Below, in pieces: positions 24,172 to 31,899 of a stretch of DNA of 64,000 nucleotides. The translations under genes were made by a program, and so were the position numbers. The notes below the pieces were generated by a model. That model was not told where the DNA came from. It saw nothing but the letters and a program-made list of their open reading frames with translations, and searched no databases. Positions within the stretch are counted from its first letter, which is position 1, and the number at the start of each line of letters is the position of its first letter. The stretch comes from CAVQWH01 sp963717595 (GTDB lineage Bacteria; Patescibacteriota; Saccharimonadia; Saccharimonadales; Saccharimonadaceae): assembly GCA_963717595.1 (NCBI GenBank), contig CAVQWH010000001.1:496001-560000 (forward strand). Direction: 5' to 3'.

Positions 24172-25647
24172 ATGACAAAAAAGCTCTACATCACCACGGC
24201 GATTCCTTATGCAACTGCTAAACCGCACATAGGTAACGCGCTTGATTATCTGTATGCTGACATCTGGGCGCGCTATCAGCGCCAGAATGGCAAAGAGGTT
24301 TTATTTCAAGTTGGCACTGATGAACACGGTAATAAAATAGCTGCCAAAGCCGAAGAACAAAAAATGACACCGCAAGCTTACGTAGATAGCATGAGTGGCT
24401 ACTTTGAAAAACTAATGCGGGAGCTTAACGTCAACTACACCAACTTCATCCGTACTTCCAGTCCTGGCCACAAAAAAGCCGTTCAAGAAATCTGGCAAAA
24501 ACTTACGCCTTACATTTACAAAGGTAAATACGAAGGCTGGTACTGCGTAGGCTGTGAAGCTTTCGTTACAGACAAAGAAGCCGCGGCCAATAACGGCATT
24601 TGCCCCGATCATAATCAACAATACCAGAGATTAAGCGAAGAAAACTACTATTTTAAATTGAGCGAGTTCGGGTTAAAAATCAAAGAAGCGATTGAGAAGC
24701 ATAAATTGATAATTACACCGGAGTTTCGCCAAAAGGAAATCCTAAAATTAATTGAAGGTGGCTTGGAAGACGTCAGTGTATCCCGGCCTAAAAAGCACCT
24801 AAGCTGGGGAGTGCCGGTACCAGGTGACTCGAGCCAGGTGATTTATGTATGGATAGATGCGTTGCCTAATTATTTGACGGTCTTAGGCTATCCGAGCGAT
24901 GAAAAATGGAAAGAATATTGGCCAGCTGACGTGCAGGTGATTGGCAAAGATATTTTGCGCTTCCACGGCGCAATTTGGCCTGCCATGTTGATCGGTCTAG
25001 GTTTGTCGCTACCTAAGAAATTGTTGGTTCATGGCCACATCAGCTCCGGAGGAGTAAAGATGAGCAAAACGGTCGGAAACGTAGTAGATCCGCATGAGAT
25101 TATTAGCGCCTATGGGGCAGATGCGTTCAGGTATTTTTTCGCGCGCCATATTCCAACTTTAGACGATGGTGATTTCACTTGGGAAAAATTTGAAAATTCT
25201 TACAACAACGAACTTGGCAATGAGCTCGGTAACTTAGTGCAGCGCGTGTCTGGCATGATAACCCGCTATCAAGATGGTGTAATCGGTGACTTGCCACAGC
25301 CAGAACACGACATTCAAGCTTACCGGGACGCTATGAATCAGCTGACATTTAACAAAGCTTTCGATGAAGTTTGGAATAAAGTCCGCTCGCTCAATAGCTA
25401 CTTAGAAGAAGTAAAACCTTGGGAAATTGCAGGGCAGCGCCAAAAAGATCCTGACGCTGAAAGCCACTTAGCTGAAGTTTTAGCTTATTCCGTGGGTAGC
25501 CTTTTGCAGATTGCCGATCTTAGCTTGCCATTTATGCCGTCAACTTCACAAGCGATTCGTAGCATCTTTGAAACAGGCGTTATCAAAAATACCGGACACG
25601 TTCTTTTCCCACGGATTTATAACCATACACCAGCGCCAAAACACTAA
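24172..25647 (+). CDS. metG: Methionyl-tRNA synthetase
   Basis: Class I synthetase charging tRNA-Met, one of which is encoded at 1514. The HIGH-like motif is PHIGNALDY (about 18-26) and the KMSKS-like motif is VKMSKTVGN (about 297-305). A zinc-knuckle region (WYCVGCEAFV ... NNGICPDHNQ) shows a reduced single metal site. At 491 residues the protein lacks the C-terminal dimerisation/tRNA-binding EMAP-like domain found in E. coli MetG. It appears to be expressed from its own leaderless promoter and directly adjoins tatD. Confidence 0.95.
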   Translation: MTKKLYITTAIPYATAKPHIGNALDYLYADIWARYQRQNGKEVLFQVGTDEHGNKIAAKAEEQKMTPQAYVDSMSGYFEKLMRELNVNYTNFIRTSSPGHKKAVQEIWQKLTPYIYKGKYEGWYCVGCEAFVTDKEAAANNGICPDHNQQYQRLSEENYYFKLSEFGLKIKEAIEKHKLIITPEFRQKEILKLIEGGLEDVSVSRPKKHLSWGVPVPGDSSQVIYVWIDALPNYLTVLGYPSDEKWKEYWPADVQVIGKDILRFHGAIWPAMLIGLGLSLPKKLLVHGHISSGGVKMSKTVGNVVDPHEIISAYGADAFRYFFARHIPTLDDGDFTWEKFENSYNNELGNELGNLVQRVSGMITRYQDGVIGDLPQPEHDIQAYRDAMNQLTFNKAFDEVWNKVRSLNSYLEEVKPWEIAGQRQKDPDAESHLAEVLAYSVGSLLQIADLSLPFMPSTSQAIRSIFETGVIKNTGHVLFPRIYNHTPAPKH

Positions 25648-26495
25648 TGCAGTTTATTGATACTCACTGCCACATTCATCAAAGCGACTACAAGCTTGAT
25701 AGGGAAGAGGTTTACCGCGCCGCCCAAGAAGCTGGCGTTACTAAAATGATTTGTGTTGGCACAGACCTTGAAAGCTCTCGAGAGGCTATTGAATTTAGCG
25801 CTAAGCATAAAGGTGCTTATCCGACAGTTGGCTTGCACCCCCATGAAGCTAAAAACGGCATAGATGGTCTTGAAGAACTTATTTTAAATGAAGCGGGTCC
25901 TGTCGCACCGGTATCCTCAAAAACCTCTCATGCTAAAGCGGAGCAGGTTTTTGAGGAGCCCCTCCGGATGCGTCACCCGCTTAAGTCTAGAGTAGTGGCA
26001 ATCGGTGAGTGTGGGCTTGATTATTTTTATGAACACAGCCCAAGAGAGGCGCAAATAGAAGTTTTTAACCAGCAAATTGAACTGGCTGTAAAGAACGATT
26101 TACCGCTGATTTTCCACGTTCGCGAAGCACTAGATGATTTTTGGCCGATATTTGATAATTTTCATGGTCTAAAAGGGGTTTTGCATAGTTTTACCGGCAG
26201 CCAGAAAGAAATGGAAAAAGCCTTGAGTCGAGATTTGCTAATTGGCGTTAATGGCATCAGTACTTTCACTAAACAGCCTGAGCAGCAGCAAATGTTTGCT
26301 AACATTCCACTTGAAAATTTGCTCATAGAAACAGATGCCCCATTTTTGACGCCCACCCCTCATCGTGGTAAAATAAATACACCAGCTTATGTGGTGTTGG
26401 TTGCTCAGCACATAGCCAAACTCAAGCAAATTAGTTTGGAAAAAATTGCGAGTGTTACTAGCGAAAATGCTACCAGGTTGTTTAAATTGTCTTAA
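25647..26495 (+). CDS. tatD: TatD-family metal-dependent DNase with palindromic insert
   Basis: TIM-barrel amidohydrolase-type deoxyribonuclease. The first metal ligands are FIDTHCHIH, the conserved glutamate is in AIGECGLDY, then LIFHVREA, VLHSFTGS and the C-terminal LLIETDAPFLTP and GKINTPAY. At 282 residues it is about 25-30 residues longer than usual. The excess falls between the HPHEAKNGIDGLEELI helix and VVAIGECGLDY and is encoded by a 92-bp palindromic element (25891-25982) read in frame as SKTSHAKAEQVFEEPL and flanks. The start codon overlaps the metG stop. The insert lies on a surface loop region of the family, so activity may be kept. Confidence 0.93.
   Translation: MQFIDTHCHIHQSDYKLDREEVYRAAQEAGVTKMICVGTDLESSREAIEFSAKHKGAYPTVGLHPHEAKNGIDGLEELILNEAGPVAPVSSKTSHAKAEQVFEEPLRMRHPLKSRVVAIGECGLDYFYEHSPREAQIEVFNQQIELAVKNDLPLIFHVREALDDFWPIFDNFHGLKGVLHSFTGSQKEMEKALSRDLLIGVNGISTFTKQPEQQQMFANIPLENLLIETDAPFLTPTPHRGKINTPAYVVLVAQHIAKLKQISLEKIASVTSENATRLFKLS
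25891..25982. repeat. In-frame palindromic element inside tatD
   Basis: Nested inverted repeats with common centre: AAGCGGGT/ACCCGCTT at the ends (25891-25898, 25975-25982), GCACCGG near 25905 with CCGGATGC at 25964-25971, and a perfect 12-bp core CCTCAAAAACCT (25915-25926) with AGGTTTTTGAGG (25945-25956). The whole 92 bases fold as a long hairpin and are open in the tatD frame. The design recalls protein-invading palindromic elements such as Rickettsia RPEs; the comparison is an inference. Confidence 0.85.
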
Positions 26496-26516
26496 TAAAA
26501 TTAACAGGGAAGTGTA

Positions 26517-26756
26517 ATGCCAGGAATTTCTGAACTAGATAGAAATGAAATTTATCCTACAGATGGCGAGTCGCAGGCTAGCCAGCCTGAGGTTTCTCAT
26601 GCCGACACTATGCCCGAAGACCCTAATCATAGCCCTAACGAAACGCTTTATTACACCAACGAAGGTCCGGTAAATCCTGAGCAACTGCGCGCAGTTATCG
26701 CACAGACAGGCCTTAATATCGTAGCCGTGCGTCGCGCCCAGGTTTATCCAAGATAA
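26517..26756 (+). CDS. Hypothetical acidic protein, 79 aa
   Basis: A short gene behind AGGGAAGTGT, 21 bases after tatD and 22 bases before the next gene, in native composition. The product is acidic and proline-containing in its first half (probably disordered) and ends in a compact segment, PEQLRAVIAQTGLNIVAVRRAQVYPR. No motif or membrane segment is seen. I do not recognise it; its place inside a same-strand gene run supports it being real. Confidence 0.65.
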   Translation: MPGISELDRNEIYPTDGESQASQPEVSHADTMPEDPNHSPNETLYYTNEGPVNPEQLRAVIAQTGLNIVAVRRAQVYPR

Positions 26757-26778
26757 CTAATTTTAAAGGAGTAGTTTT

Positions 26779-27216
26779 GTGTCTAGCTTATTAAAGACGG
26801 CTTTAAAACTTGTAGTAGGCGCAAAGCCTAACGCCAAGCGCCCACTCAGTACGCTAAGCGAAAAGCAGCTTGTTAAACTTGAGGCTGTTATTGGCGCTCA
26901 GCTTTTTGGTGCAGTACCGGGCGGCGTGCGGCGTGAGTTTTTCTGCCAAGACGCAAAAACTTGGATTTGGTACGAGCAATCTCCTCAAAATGGTAAAGGC
27001 CAGGCGCTGACTACTGAATATCACGTAGAGCCGCAAGGAGTTTTGAAAGTCCAAAACGGCAAAAAGATTGGTTACATCGAAGGAGAAGAGTTGGAAAACC
27101 TAGCTCTTGCTACGCGTATGTACTACGAGCGCGTGATGCGTGAACTCTACAAGCGCGACCCCCGCACAGGACAGCTTTTAACTGCTAAGCCTGATATAAT
27201 AGAACCCACGTTATGA
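26779..27216 (+). CDS. Hypothetical protein, 145 aa
   Basis: Starts at GTG 26779 with AAAGGAGTA seven bases upstream. The 145-residue soluble protein has an N-terminal helix, then a predicted beta sandwich-like part (VRREFFCQDAKTWIWYEQSP, ALTTEYHVEPQGVLKV) and a C-terminal helix-rich part ending in KRDPRTGQLLTAKPDIIEPTL. It overlaps the cysteine desulfurase by four bases (ATGA). I cannot name the family; conserved-looking aromatic residues suggest a folded domain. The coupling hints at a link with sulfur transfer, but that is weak evidence. Confidence 0.7.
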   Translation: MSSLLKTALKLVVGAKPNAKRPLSTLSEKQLVKLEAVIGAQLFGAVPGGVRREFFCQDAKTWIWYEQSPQNGKGQALTTEYHVEPQGVLKVQNGKKIGYIEGEELENLALATRMYYERVMRELYKRDPRTGQLLTAKPDIIEPTL

Positions 27217-28364
27217 GTTTGTCTGACATCTATTTTGACTATGCTGCTGCCACCCCGCTTGATGAGCGGGTGTTTGCTGCTATGGAGCCGTACCTAAAAA
27301 ACAAATTCTACAATCCTTCCAGCGCCTATTTACCAGCTAGGCAAATTAAGCAAGATTTTGAAGAAGCAAAATCAAAGCTAGCTGCTCAGCTCGGCGCTAA
27401 GCCTAGTGAAATTATCATTACAGCCGGTGCGACCGAATCAATCAACATCGCCATTTCTGGAGCTCTAAAAAATGGTGGCCACGTAGTTACGTCTTCCATT
27501 GAACATTCGGCGGTTTTAGAAGTGGTAAAACAGTATCCGCATACTTTAGTTAAACCTAATGAAAAGGGTATTGTTTCGGCTGAAGATATTATAAGAGCCA
27601 TAAAACCGGAAACTACTTTAGTAAGCTTGGGTTTGGCAAATAGCGAGCTTGGTACTTTACAGCCAGTTCGCGAAGTTGCAAACCAATTAAAGCTGCTAAA
27701 ACAAGAGCGTCTACAAGAAGGCAACAAAACACCGCTATACTTACACACTGACGCTTCGCAAGCTGCAAGTTATGTTGACTTGAAAGTTTCGCGCCTTGGC
27801 GTGGACATGCTCACGCTAAATGCCGGTAAAATTTATGGCAAGCAAGTTGGTTTGCTTTGGCGTTCTAGCTTTGTAAAGTTAGAGCCGATTTTATTTGGTG
27901 GCGGGCAAGAGCTAGATTTGCGTCCCGGCACAGAAAACGTGGCCGGAGCTATCGGGCTAGCTGAAGCTTTAGAATTATCTGACAAAAATCGTCATAAAAC
28001 GAACGAAAAGATTCGCAAACTGCGCGATAAGTTGGCCAGTGAACTGAGCAGTGCATTTCCTGATATGGTAGTTTCAGGTTCTAAGAAACACCAGCTACCA
28101 AACTATCTTCATGTAGCCTGGCCTGGCGTAGATGCCGAACGGCTGGTTTTTAACTTAGAAAACCGTGGTGTATTAGTGGCTACTGGTGCAGCGTGCGCTG
28201 CTAACAAAAACACCGGCTCACACGTTTTAAAAGAAATTGGCTTTAAACCTGAGCTAGCTGACGGAAGTCTGCGCTTGACACTAGGCCGCCATACGACGGA
28301 AAATGATATCTCACGTGGCACTAAGGAAATTGTCGCTGCAGTAAAAGAGGAGCTAAAAGTATGA
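27213..28364 (+). CDS. Cysteine desulfurase (NifS/IscS-like)
   Basis: PLP enzyme that takes sulfur from cysteine to a catalytic cysteine persulfide. The fold-type I hallmarks are IYFDYAAATPLDERV, GATESINIAI, SSIEHSAVLE, LHTDASQAA, and the PLP-lysine region LNAGKIYGKQVGLL, where the usual SHK is NAGK. A catalytic cysteine is offered by TGAACAANKNTGSHVL. The 383-residue length is normal. Two genes downstream lies mnmA, which needs persulfide sulfur for 2-thiouridine, so this is probably its donor. ATGA overlaps couple it to both neighbours. Confidence 0.92.
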   Translation: MSLSDIYFDYAAATPLDERVFAAMEPYLKNKFYNPSSAYLPARQIKQDFEEAKSKLAAQLGAKPSEIIITAGATESINIAISGALKNGGHVVTSSIEHSAVLEVVKQYPHTLVKPNEKGIVSAEDIIRAIKPETTLVSLGLANSELGTLQPVREVANQLKLLKQERLQEGNKTPLYLHTDASQAASYVDLKVSRLGVDMLTLNAGKIYGKQVGLLWRSSFVKLEPILFGGGQELDLRPGTENVAGAIGLAEALELSDKNRHKTNEKIRKLRDKLASELSSAFPDMVVSGSKKHQLPNYLHVAWPGVDAERLVFNLENRGVLVATGAACAANKNTGSHVLKEIGFKPELADGSLRLTLGRHTTENDISRGTKEIVAAVKEELKV

Positions 28365-28984
28365 ACATAAAATGGATCGGCCTAAGCGTTCTAATCACAG
28401 TTTTACTGCTGGTGTTGGCGTTGCCATACTACTTGTCTCCTGATGATTTAGCGGGCTGTGATGCGCGTCCAAGCACTTCTTCCAGCGAAATTAAAGCCAA
28501 GTGTAAGCCGGCCGGTGCTATTGTGGCAGTTAGCGGCGGCGACACTTCAGCCCGAGCTGGTGAAGCTATCAAACTTTATAAAAACGGTTGGGCACCGATG
28601 CTGATTTTCTCCGGTGCAGCTCAAGACAAATCTGGTCCTAGCAACGCCAGCGCTATGCGTTCTCAGGCTGAGGCGGACGGTGTGCCGGCTAAAAACATAG
28701 CGATTGATGAATACTCCAATACCACTGCTCAAAACGCTGAAAGAACTAAAACCATTTTTGAGAAACTTGGCATAAAGAAGATTATTTTAGTAACTTCGGC
28801 CTACCACCAGCGCCGCGCTAGCTTGGAATTTAACAAGCGGGCTGGCGACCAAGTGAAGGTTATCAACCACCCAGTTGCACACGACAAGCAATGGACTAGC
28901 ACCTGGTATCTCACACCGATCGGCTGGTGGCTTAGTTTGGGCGAATTAGTAAAAATAATCAGTTTCTACGTCGGGTTCGGTTAA
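28361..28984 (+). CDS. DUF218 (SanA/YdcF-like) membrane-anchored protein
   Basis: A 207-residue protein with an N-terminal membrane helix (about 5-24) and a DUF218 domain. The domain signatures are AIVAVSGGDTSARAGEAIKLY, LIFSGAAQ, EYSNTTAQNAERT and ILVTSAYHQRRASLEF, all in the family order. DUF218 proteins such as SanA and ElyC affect envelope integrity, but the reaction is not established. It overlaps the cysteine desulfurase by four bases and mnmA starts directly after its stop. Confidence 0.85.
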   Translation: MNIKWIGLSVLITVLLLVLALPYYLSPDDLAGCDARPSTSSSEIKAKCKPAGAIVAVSGGDTSARAGEAIKLYKNGWAPMLIFSGAAQDKSGPSNASAMRSQAEADGVPAKNIAIDEYSNTTAQNAERTKTIFEKLGIKKIILVTSAYHQRRASLEFNKRAGDQVKVINHPVAHDKQWTSTWYLTPIGWWLSLGELVKIISFYVGFG

Positions 28985-30013
28985 ATGACAAAAGTGTACG
29001 TTGGCATGAGCGGCGGTGTGGACAGCTCTCTTACCGCGGCTTTGCTAAAAGAACAAGGCTTTGAAGTAACTGGTGTCTACATGAAAAACTGGACGCAGGA
29101 TCTGCCCGGTATGAAATGCCCGTGGGCAGATGATCTGGCCGATGCCAAGCGTGTAGCCGTGCAGCTGGGCATTCCGTTCAAAGTTTACGACTTTGAAAAA
29201 GACTATCGACACAAAGTAGTAGACTACATGGTGGCAGAATATAAAGCTGGCCGCACGCCCAACCCAGACATCATGTGCAACCAAGAAGTGAAGTTTAAGC
29301 TATTTTTAGAAACTGCTCTGGAAGACGGCGCCGATTTAATCGCCACCGGCCATTATTCGCGCGTAAAAGACGGCCAGCTTTGGGCTGGTGTAGATAAAAA
29401 CAAAGACCAGTCTTACTTTCTTTACCGTGTGACTGAAAAAGCTTTACAAAAAACTTTAATGCCCATCGGCGAGCTAGAAAAGACAGAGGTTAGAAAACTA
29501 GCTGCGAAACTAGGCCTTGTAACGGCGGATAAAAAAGACAGCCAGGGCATTTGCTTCGTAGGCAAAGTTGGCATAAAAGACTTTTTGCTTAACGAGCTTG
29601 GCCCACAGTCAATTGGGCCGATTATTGATCAAAACAGTAAAGAAATCGGCCAGCATGACGGCGCAATTTTCTACACCATTGGCCAGCGCCACGGCCTTAA
29701 CGTCGGTGGCGGTTTGCCATATTACGTCACTAAAAAAGACATCAAAACCAACACGGTTTATGTAACGATCGACTTGAACGACGAAAATCTGTGGGCTAAA
29801 GAGCTGAATTTAGAAGATTTGCACTGGATAAATGAGAAGCCGGGTGAGGGCAAAAAATACCAAGCCCGCCTGCGCTACCGCGGCCCGCTGGTGCCGTGCA
29901 AAATTAGCGGCAGCCAGCTTACGTTAGAGCAAGAACAGCGCGGCATCGCCGCCGGCCAATCAGCCGTGATTTACAATGGCGACAAAGTCCTCGGCGGCGG
30001 AATAATTAGCTAG
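28985..30013 (+). CDS. mnmA: tRNA-uridine 2-sulfurtransferase MnmA
   Basis: Thiolates U34 of Glu, Gln and Lys tRNAs. N-terminal PP-loop SGGVDSSLTAALL (about 8-20), the family's GVYMKNW, the substrate cysteine region NQEVKF preceded by PDIMCN, YFLYRV, and the catalytic cysteine in GICFVG. The C-terminal beta-barrel is complete. Length 342 residues is slightly short but normal for streamlined genomes. Its last 200 bases are duplicated at 31585-31784, so the 3' end marks the left edge of an accessory segment. The sulfur donor is probably the cysteine desulfurase two genes upstream. Confidence 0.95.
   Translation: MTKVYVGMSGGVDSSLTAALLKEQGFEVTGVYMKNWTQDLPGMKCPWADDLADAKRVAVQLGIPFKVYDFEKDYRHKVVDYMVAEYKAGRTPNPDIMCNQEVKFKLFLETALEDGADLIATGHYSRVKDGQLWAGVDKNKDQSYFLYRVTEKALQKTLMPIGELEKTEVRKLAAKLGLVTADKKDSQGICFVGKVGIKDFLLNELGPQSIGPIIDQNSKEIGQHDGAIFYTIGQRHGLNVGGGLPYYVTKKDIKTNTVYVTIDLNDENLWAKELNLEDLHWINEKPGEGKKYQARLRYRGPLVPCKISGSQLTLEQEQRGIAAGQSAVIYNGDKVLGGGIIS
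29814..30013 (+). repeat. Direct repeat, copy 1 (mnmA 3' end)
   Basis: The last 200 bases of mnmA recur at 31585-31784 in the same orientation with about 90-93% identity by eye, mostly synonymous differences. Confidence 0.9.
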
Positions 30014-30043
30014 TGATACAATGTAAGTAATAGGAGATGATTT

Positions 30044-30376
30044 GTGAAATTAGTAATTATCCTCGGTGTCATATTTGTATTATGGGAAGGCTTTATAACA
30101 CACTTATTTCCAGCTCATAGTCGAGAGCATTATGAAAAGGCAGCGCAAAAATGGTCAACTGGTCTTCCACTAGCTTTGATTGGCTGGATGGATATGCTAA
30201 GTATGTTTGGGCTAGCTGTAGTTTGCATAGCTAGTTTTTTTGTTATGTCTGTAATCCAGGCTCTTATATTCTGCGGAGTCATAATTATTATTCTTTTATT
30301 TAACCCTGCAGTTCTAAAAAGCAGAAAACAATACACTAATACACTGAAAGCTGCTAAAGAAAGACATAAAAAATAA
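30044..30376 (+). CDS. Small membrane protein, 110 aa
   Basis: Follows mnmA by 30 bases behind AGGAGATGATTT. The product has an N-terminal hydrophobic segment (LVIILGVIFVLWEGF), a short polar loop with HLFPAHSREHYEKAAQKW, two further helices (PLALIGWMDMLSMFGLAVVCIASFF and VIQALIFCGVIIIILLF) and a basic tail. Probably three membrane spans. No family is recognised. It is the first gene inside the segment bracketed by the mnmA 3'-end duplication. Confidence 0.7.
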   Translation: MKLVIILGVIFVLWEGFITHLFPAHSREHYEKAAQKWSTGLPLALIGWMDMLSMFGLAVVCIASFFVMSVIQALIFCGVIIIILLFNPAVLKSRKQYTNTLKAAKERHKK

Positions 30377-30475
30377 ACCTTTTCCTAACCCATTCTTATA
30401 TATAAGTTATTGACAGCACGGCTACTACCTAAGTTGTTCTGTATGTTAGAGTAGTTTTGTAGCTAAGGTTATGAG

Positions 30476-31084
30476 ATGAAGAATACTATACACCTGTCAA
30501 ATAAAGTAGGGATAATTTTAGTTGTAGCACTAGTCTTATTTTTTGCTAGTTTACTACTTTATATAAAGTTTTATTCAAAACCTCATACCGAAATTTATAT
30601 ACCAAATGTAGTTGGAGAAGAGTTAACCCAAGACCCTAAACTTGTATCTGATGCAAAACAACTTGGTATAGACTACTCACCTATTAACTGGGAGTTCGTA
30701 GAAAGTATACCCAACACTAACTACGATGATATAACCCCAGGGACTGCTATAATAGGCGGTTTTACCGCTCCCAACTCCATACAAGTAAAATCTGGTATGG
30801 GTAAGCAGCAGGAGCTGCAAACAGTCGCTTACGAATACTTACACTATAAGTGGACTCAATATACCCCTAACCAGAAAGCTAAGTTAGAAAACCTACTGCA
30901 GAGGTTCTACGATAATAAGCTCTATTTTAGAGAGGCGACTAAAGCAATCACCGGAAGTGCTGATGTTTTAGGAGATGAACGCAACTCAATGGCTTGTACA
31001 GTAATCCAACCATATTTGCTAACCCAAGCTTTTAACGACTACTGTGATAGTCTTATTCCAAACCGCACCATTTTATTTCCTTAA
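30476..31084 (+). CDS. Hypothetical single-pass membrane protein, 202 aa
   Basis: An N-terminal membrane helix (about residues 11-29, GIILVVALVLFFASLLLYI) is followed by an extracytoplasmic domain rich in Tyr and Thr with a helical core (YEYLHYKWTQYTPNQKAKLENLLQRFY) and a pair of cysteines near the end. The two late cysteines could form a disulfide, in keeping with the CcdA-thioredoxin system. It lies within the mnmA-bracketed segment. I cannot assign a function. The ATG at 30476 is the first in frame; the upstream 100 bases hold only a weak promoter-like TTGACA at 30409. Confidence 0.7.
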   Translation: MKNTIHLSNKVGIILVVALVLFFASLLLYIKFYSKPHTEIYIPNVVGEELTQDPKLVSDAKQLGIDYSPINWEFVESIPNTNYDDITPGTAIIGGFTAPNSIQVKSGMGKQQELQTVAYEYLHYKWTQYTPNQKAKLENLLQRFYDNKLYFREATKAITGSADVLGDERNSMACTVIQPYLLTQAFNDYCDSLIPNRTILFP

Positions 31085-31130
31085 TTTGGGTAAATAATTT
31101 TCCCCACCTGCCACACATACATGTTTGGCA

Positions 31131-31159
31131 TTGAAATGTTATAGCTTTTGCTATAACAT
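31131..31159 (+). promoter_or_regulatory. Promoter with operator palindrome of toxin-antitoxin remnant
   Basis: TTGAAA (31131-31136), 17-base spacer, TAACAT (31154-31159). A perfect 9-bp inverted repeat TGTTATAGC-TTTT-GCTATAACA (31137-31158) fills the spacer and covers the -10, the classic place for a repressor site. Autoregulation by the antitoxin encoded next is likely. Confidence 0.65.
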
Positions 31160-31169
31160 AAATATAAGT

Positions 31170-31337
31170 ATGAGCAATAATCACCCTAGGCATTTACGTC
31201 CTACTCCAGCACATAAAAGTGTTCGCAGGAGCACGCCGACAGCTCTCTCTTCTTCCCAAAAAAAGAGAGCTAATCAAGCTGCAAAGAAAATTGTAAACCA
31301 ATACGGAAAGACCCTTAAACTATTAGCGCAGCGATAA
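31170..31337 (+). CDS. Small basic protein, putative antitoxin partner of Doc remnant
   Basis: ATG 31170 is chosen because it lies just after the promoter; the in-frame ATG at 31125 precedes the promoter. The 55-residue product is strongly basic, with a disordered N-terminus (HPRHLRPTPAHKSVRR) and a helical C-terminal half (QKKRANQAAKKIVNQYGKTL). Its stop overlaps the first codon of a Fic/Doc-like remnant, as expected for an antitoxin-toxin pair. It does not resemble Phd, so the antitoxin role is inferred from position and the operator. Confidence 0.55.
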   Translation: MSNNHPRHLRPTPAHKSVRRSTPTALSSSQKKRANQAAKKIVNQYGKTLKLLAQR

Positions 31338-31606
31338 AATGTTTCGACCTTAACGAAGCTGAGTATTTAGTTCATAGAATTGCAAAAGAAACCTTTGAAA
31401 AGAAGCTTGGCTTTAAAGAGCCGATGCCAGACTTTAAAAATCGCTATAAAGGAAGACTTGAAAGCTGTCTAAAGCAACCTTTAGTAAGGTTTGATGGAAA
31501 ATACCTATATAGAGGGCTTGCCAAAAAAGGCGTAGCACTCTTTTACTTTTGCTCAAAAGACCATCCTTTTGAAAACGGTAATAAAAGATTTGCAGTGGGT
31601 AAATGA
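31333..31606 (+). pseudogene. Fic/Doc-type toxin, decayed
   Basis: The decoded parts are KCFDLNEAEYLVHRI, then after an extra T at 31379-31381 AKETFEKKLGF, LESCLKQPLVRFDGKYLYRG and the Fic core HPFENGNKRF. Three lesions are seen: the codon where a start should overlap the antitoxin stop is ATA (31333), a frameshift at the TTT run, and loss of everything after NKRF, where the sequence turns into mnmA 3'-end DNA at a 10-base microhomology. Doc toxins phosphorylate EF-Tu; other Fic proteins AMPylate. This copy cannot be active as read. Confidence 0.8.
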
Positions 31607-31784
31607 GAAGCCAAGCGAAGGCAAAAAATACCAAGCCCGCCTGCGCTACCGCGGTCCGCTGGTGCCGTGCAAAATCAGTGGCAATCAGCTCACGCTAGAG
31701 CAAGAACAGCGCGGCATCGCCGCCGGCCAATCAGCTGTTATTTACGATGGAGACAAAGTTCTTGGCGGCGGAGTAGTAACCTAG
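31585..31784 (+). pseudogene. Duplicated 3' end of mnmA (direct repeat, copy 2)
   Basis: Encodes DLQWVNEKPSEGKKYQARLR and on to the mnmA C-terminus, in frame and with its own stop, but without the catalytic part. The 15 or so differences from copy 1 are nearly all synonymous, as between alleles of related strains and not as in random decay. It suggests that the intervening segment came in by recombination that left two mnmA 3' ends. Confidence 0.88.
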
Positions 31785-31800
31785 ACTTAGTAGTAAAAAG

Positions 31801-31809
31801 TGTTATAAT
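31801..31809 (+). promoter_or_regulatory. Extended -10 TGtTATAAT
   Basis: TATAAT at 31804-31809 with an upstream TG; TAGACT at 31782-31787 is a possible -35 at 16 bases. It starts the transcript of the GC-rich orphan gene at 31900 with a leader of about 85 bases. Confidence 0.65.
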
Positions 31810-31819
31810 AAATCTAATT

Positions 31820-31899
31820 CTTGTCTGTATGGACAAGTCCGCCGTGAGGTGAAGGAGGTTCAACAGCTCACCTGTTGACGCACATAGGAGGTTGGCCGT
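31820..31899 (+). other. Structured leader of GC-rich orphan gene
   Basis: CTTGTC/GACAAG forms one hairpin (about 31820-31836) and TCAACAG-CTCAC-CTGTTGA another (about 31860-31878); GTGAG upstream can instead pair with the CTCAC loop. A perfect AGGAGG then lies 8 bases before ATG 31900. The competing pairs could gate the ribosome site. Confidence 0.5.

Noticed and set aside
25891..25982. Rho-independent terminator or CRISPR-like repeat in tatD
   Set aside because: The palindrome has no U-tract, lies in an open reading frame and is not repeated in tandem.
31424..31606. Intact 60-residue ORF starting at ATG 31424
   Set aside because: It is only the internal part of the decayed Fic/Doc gene.
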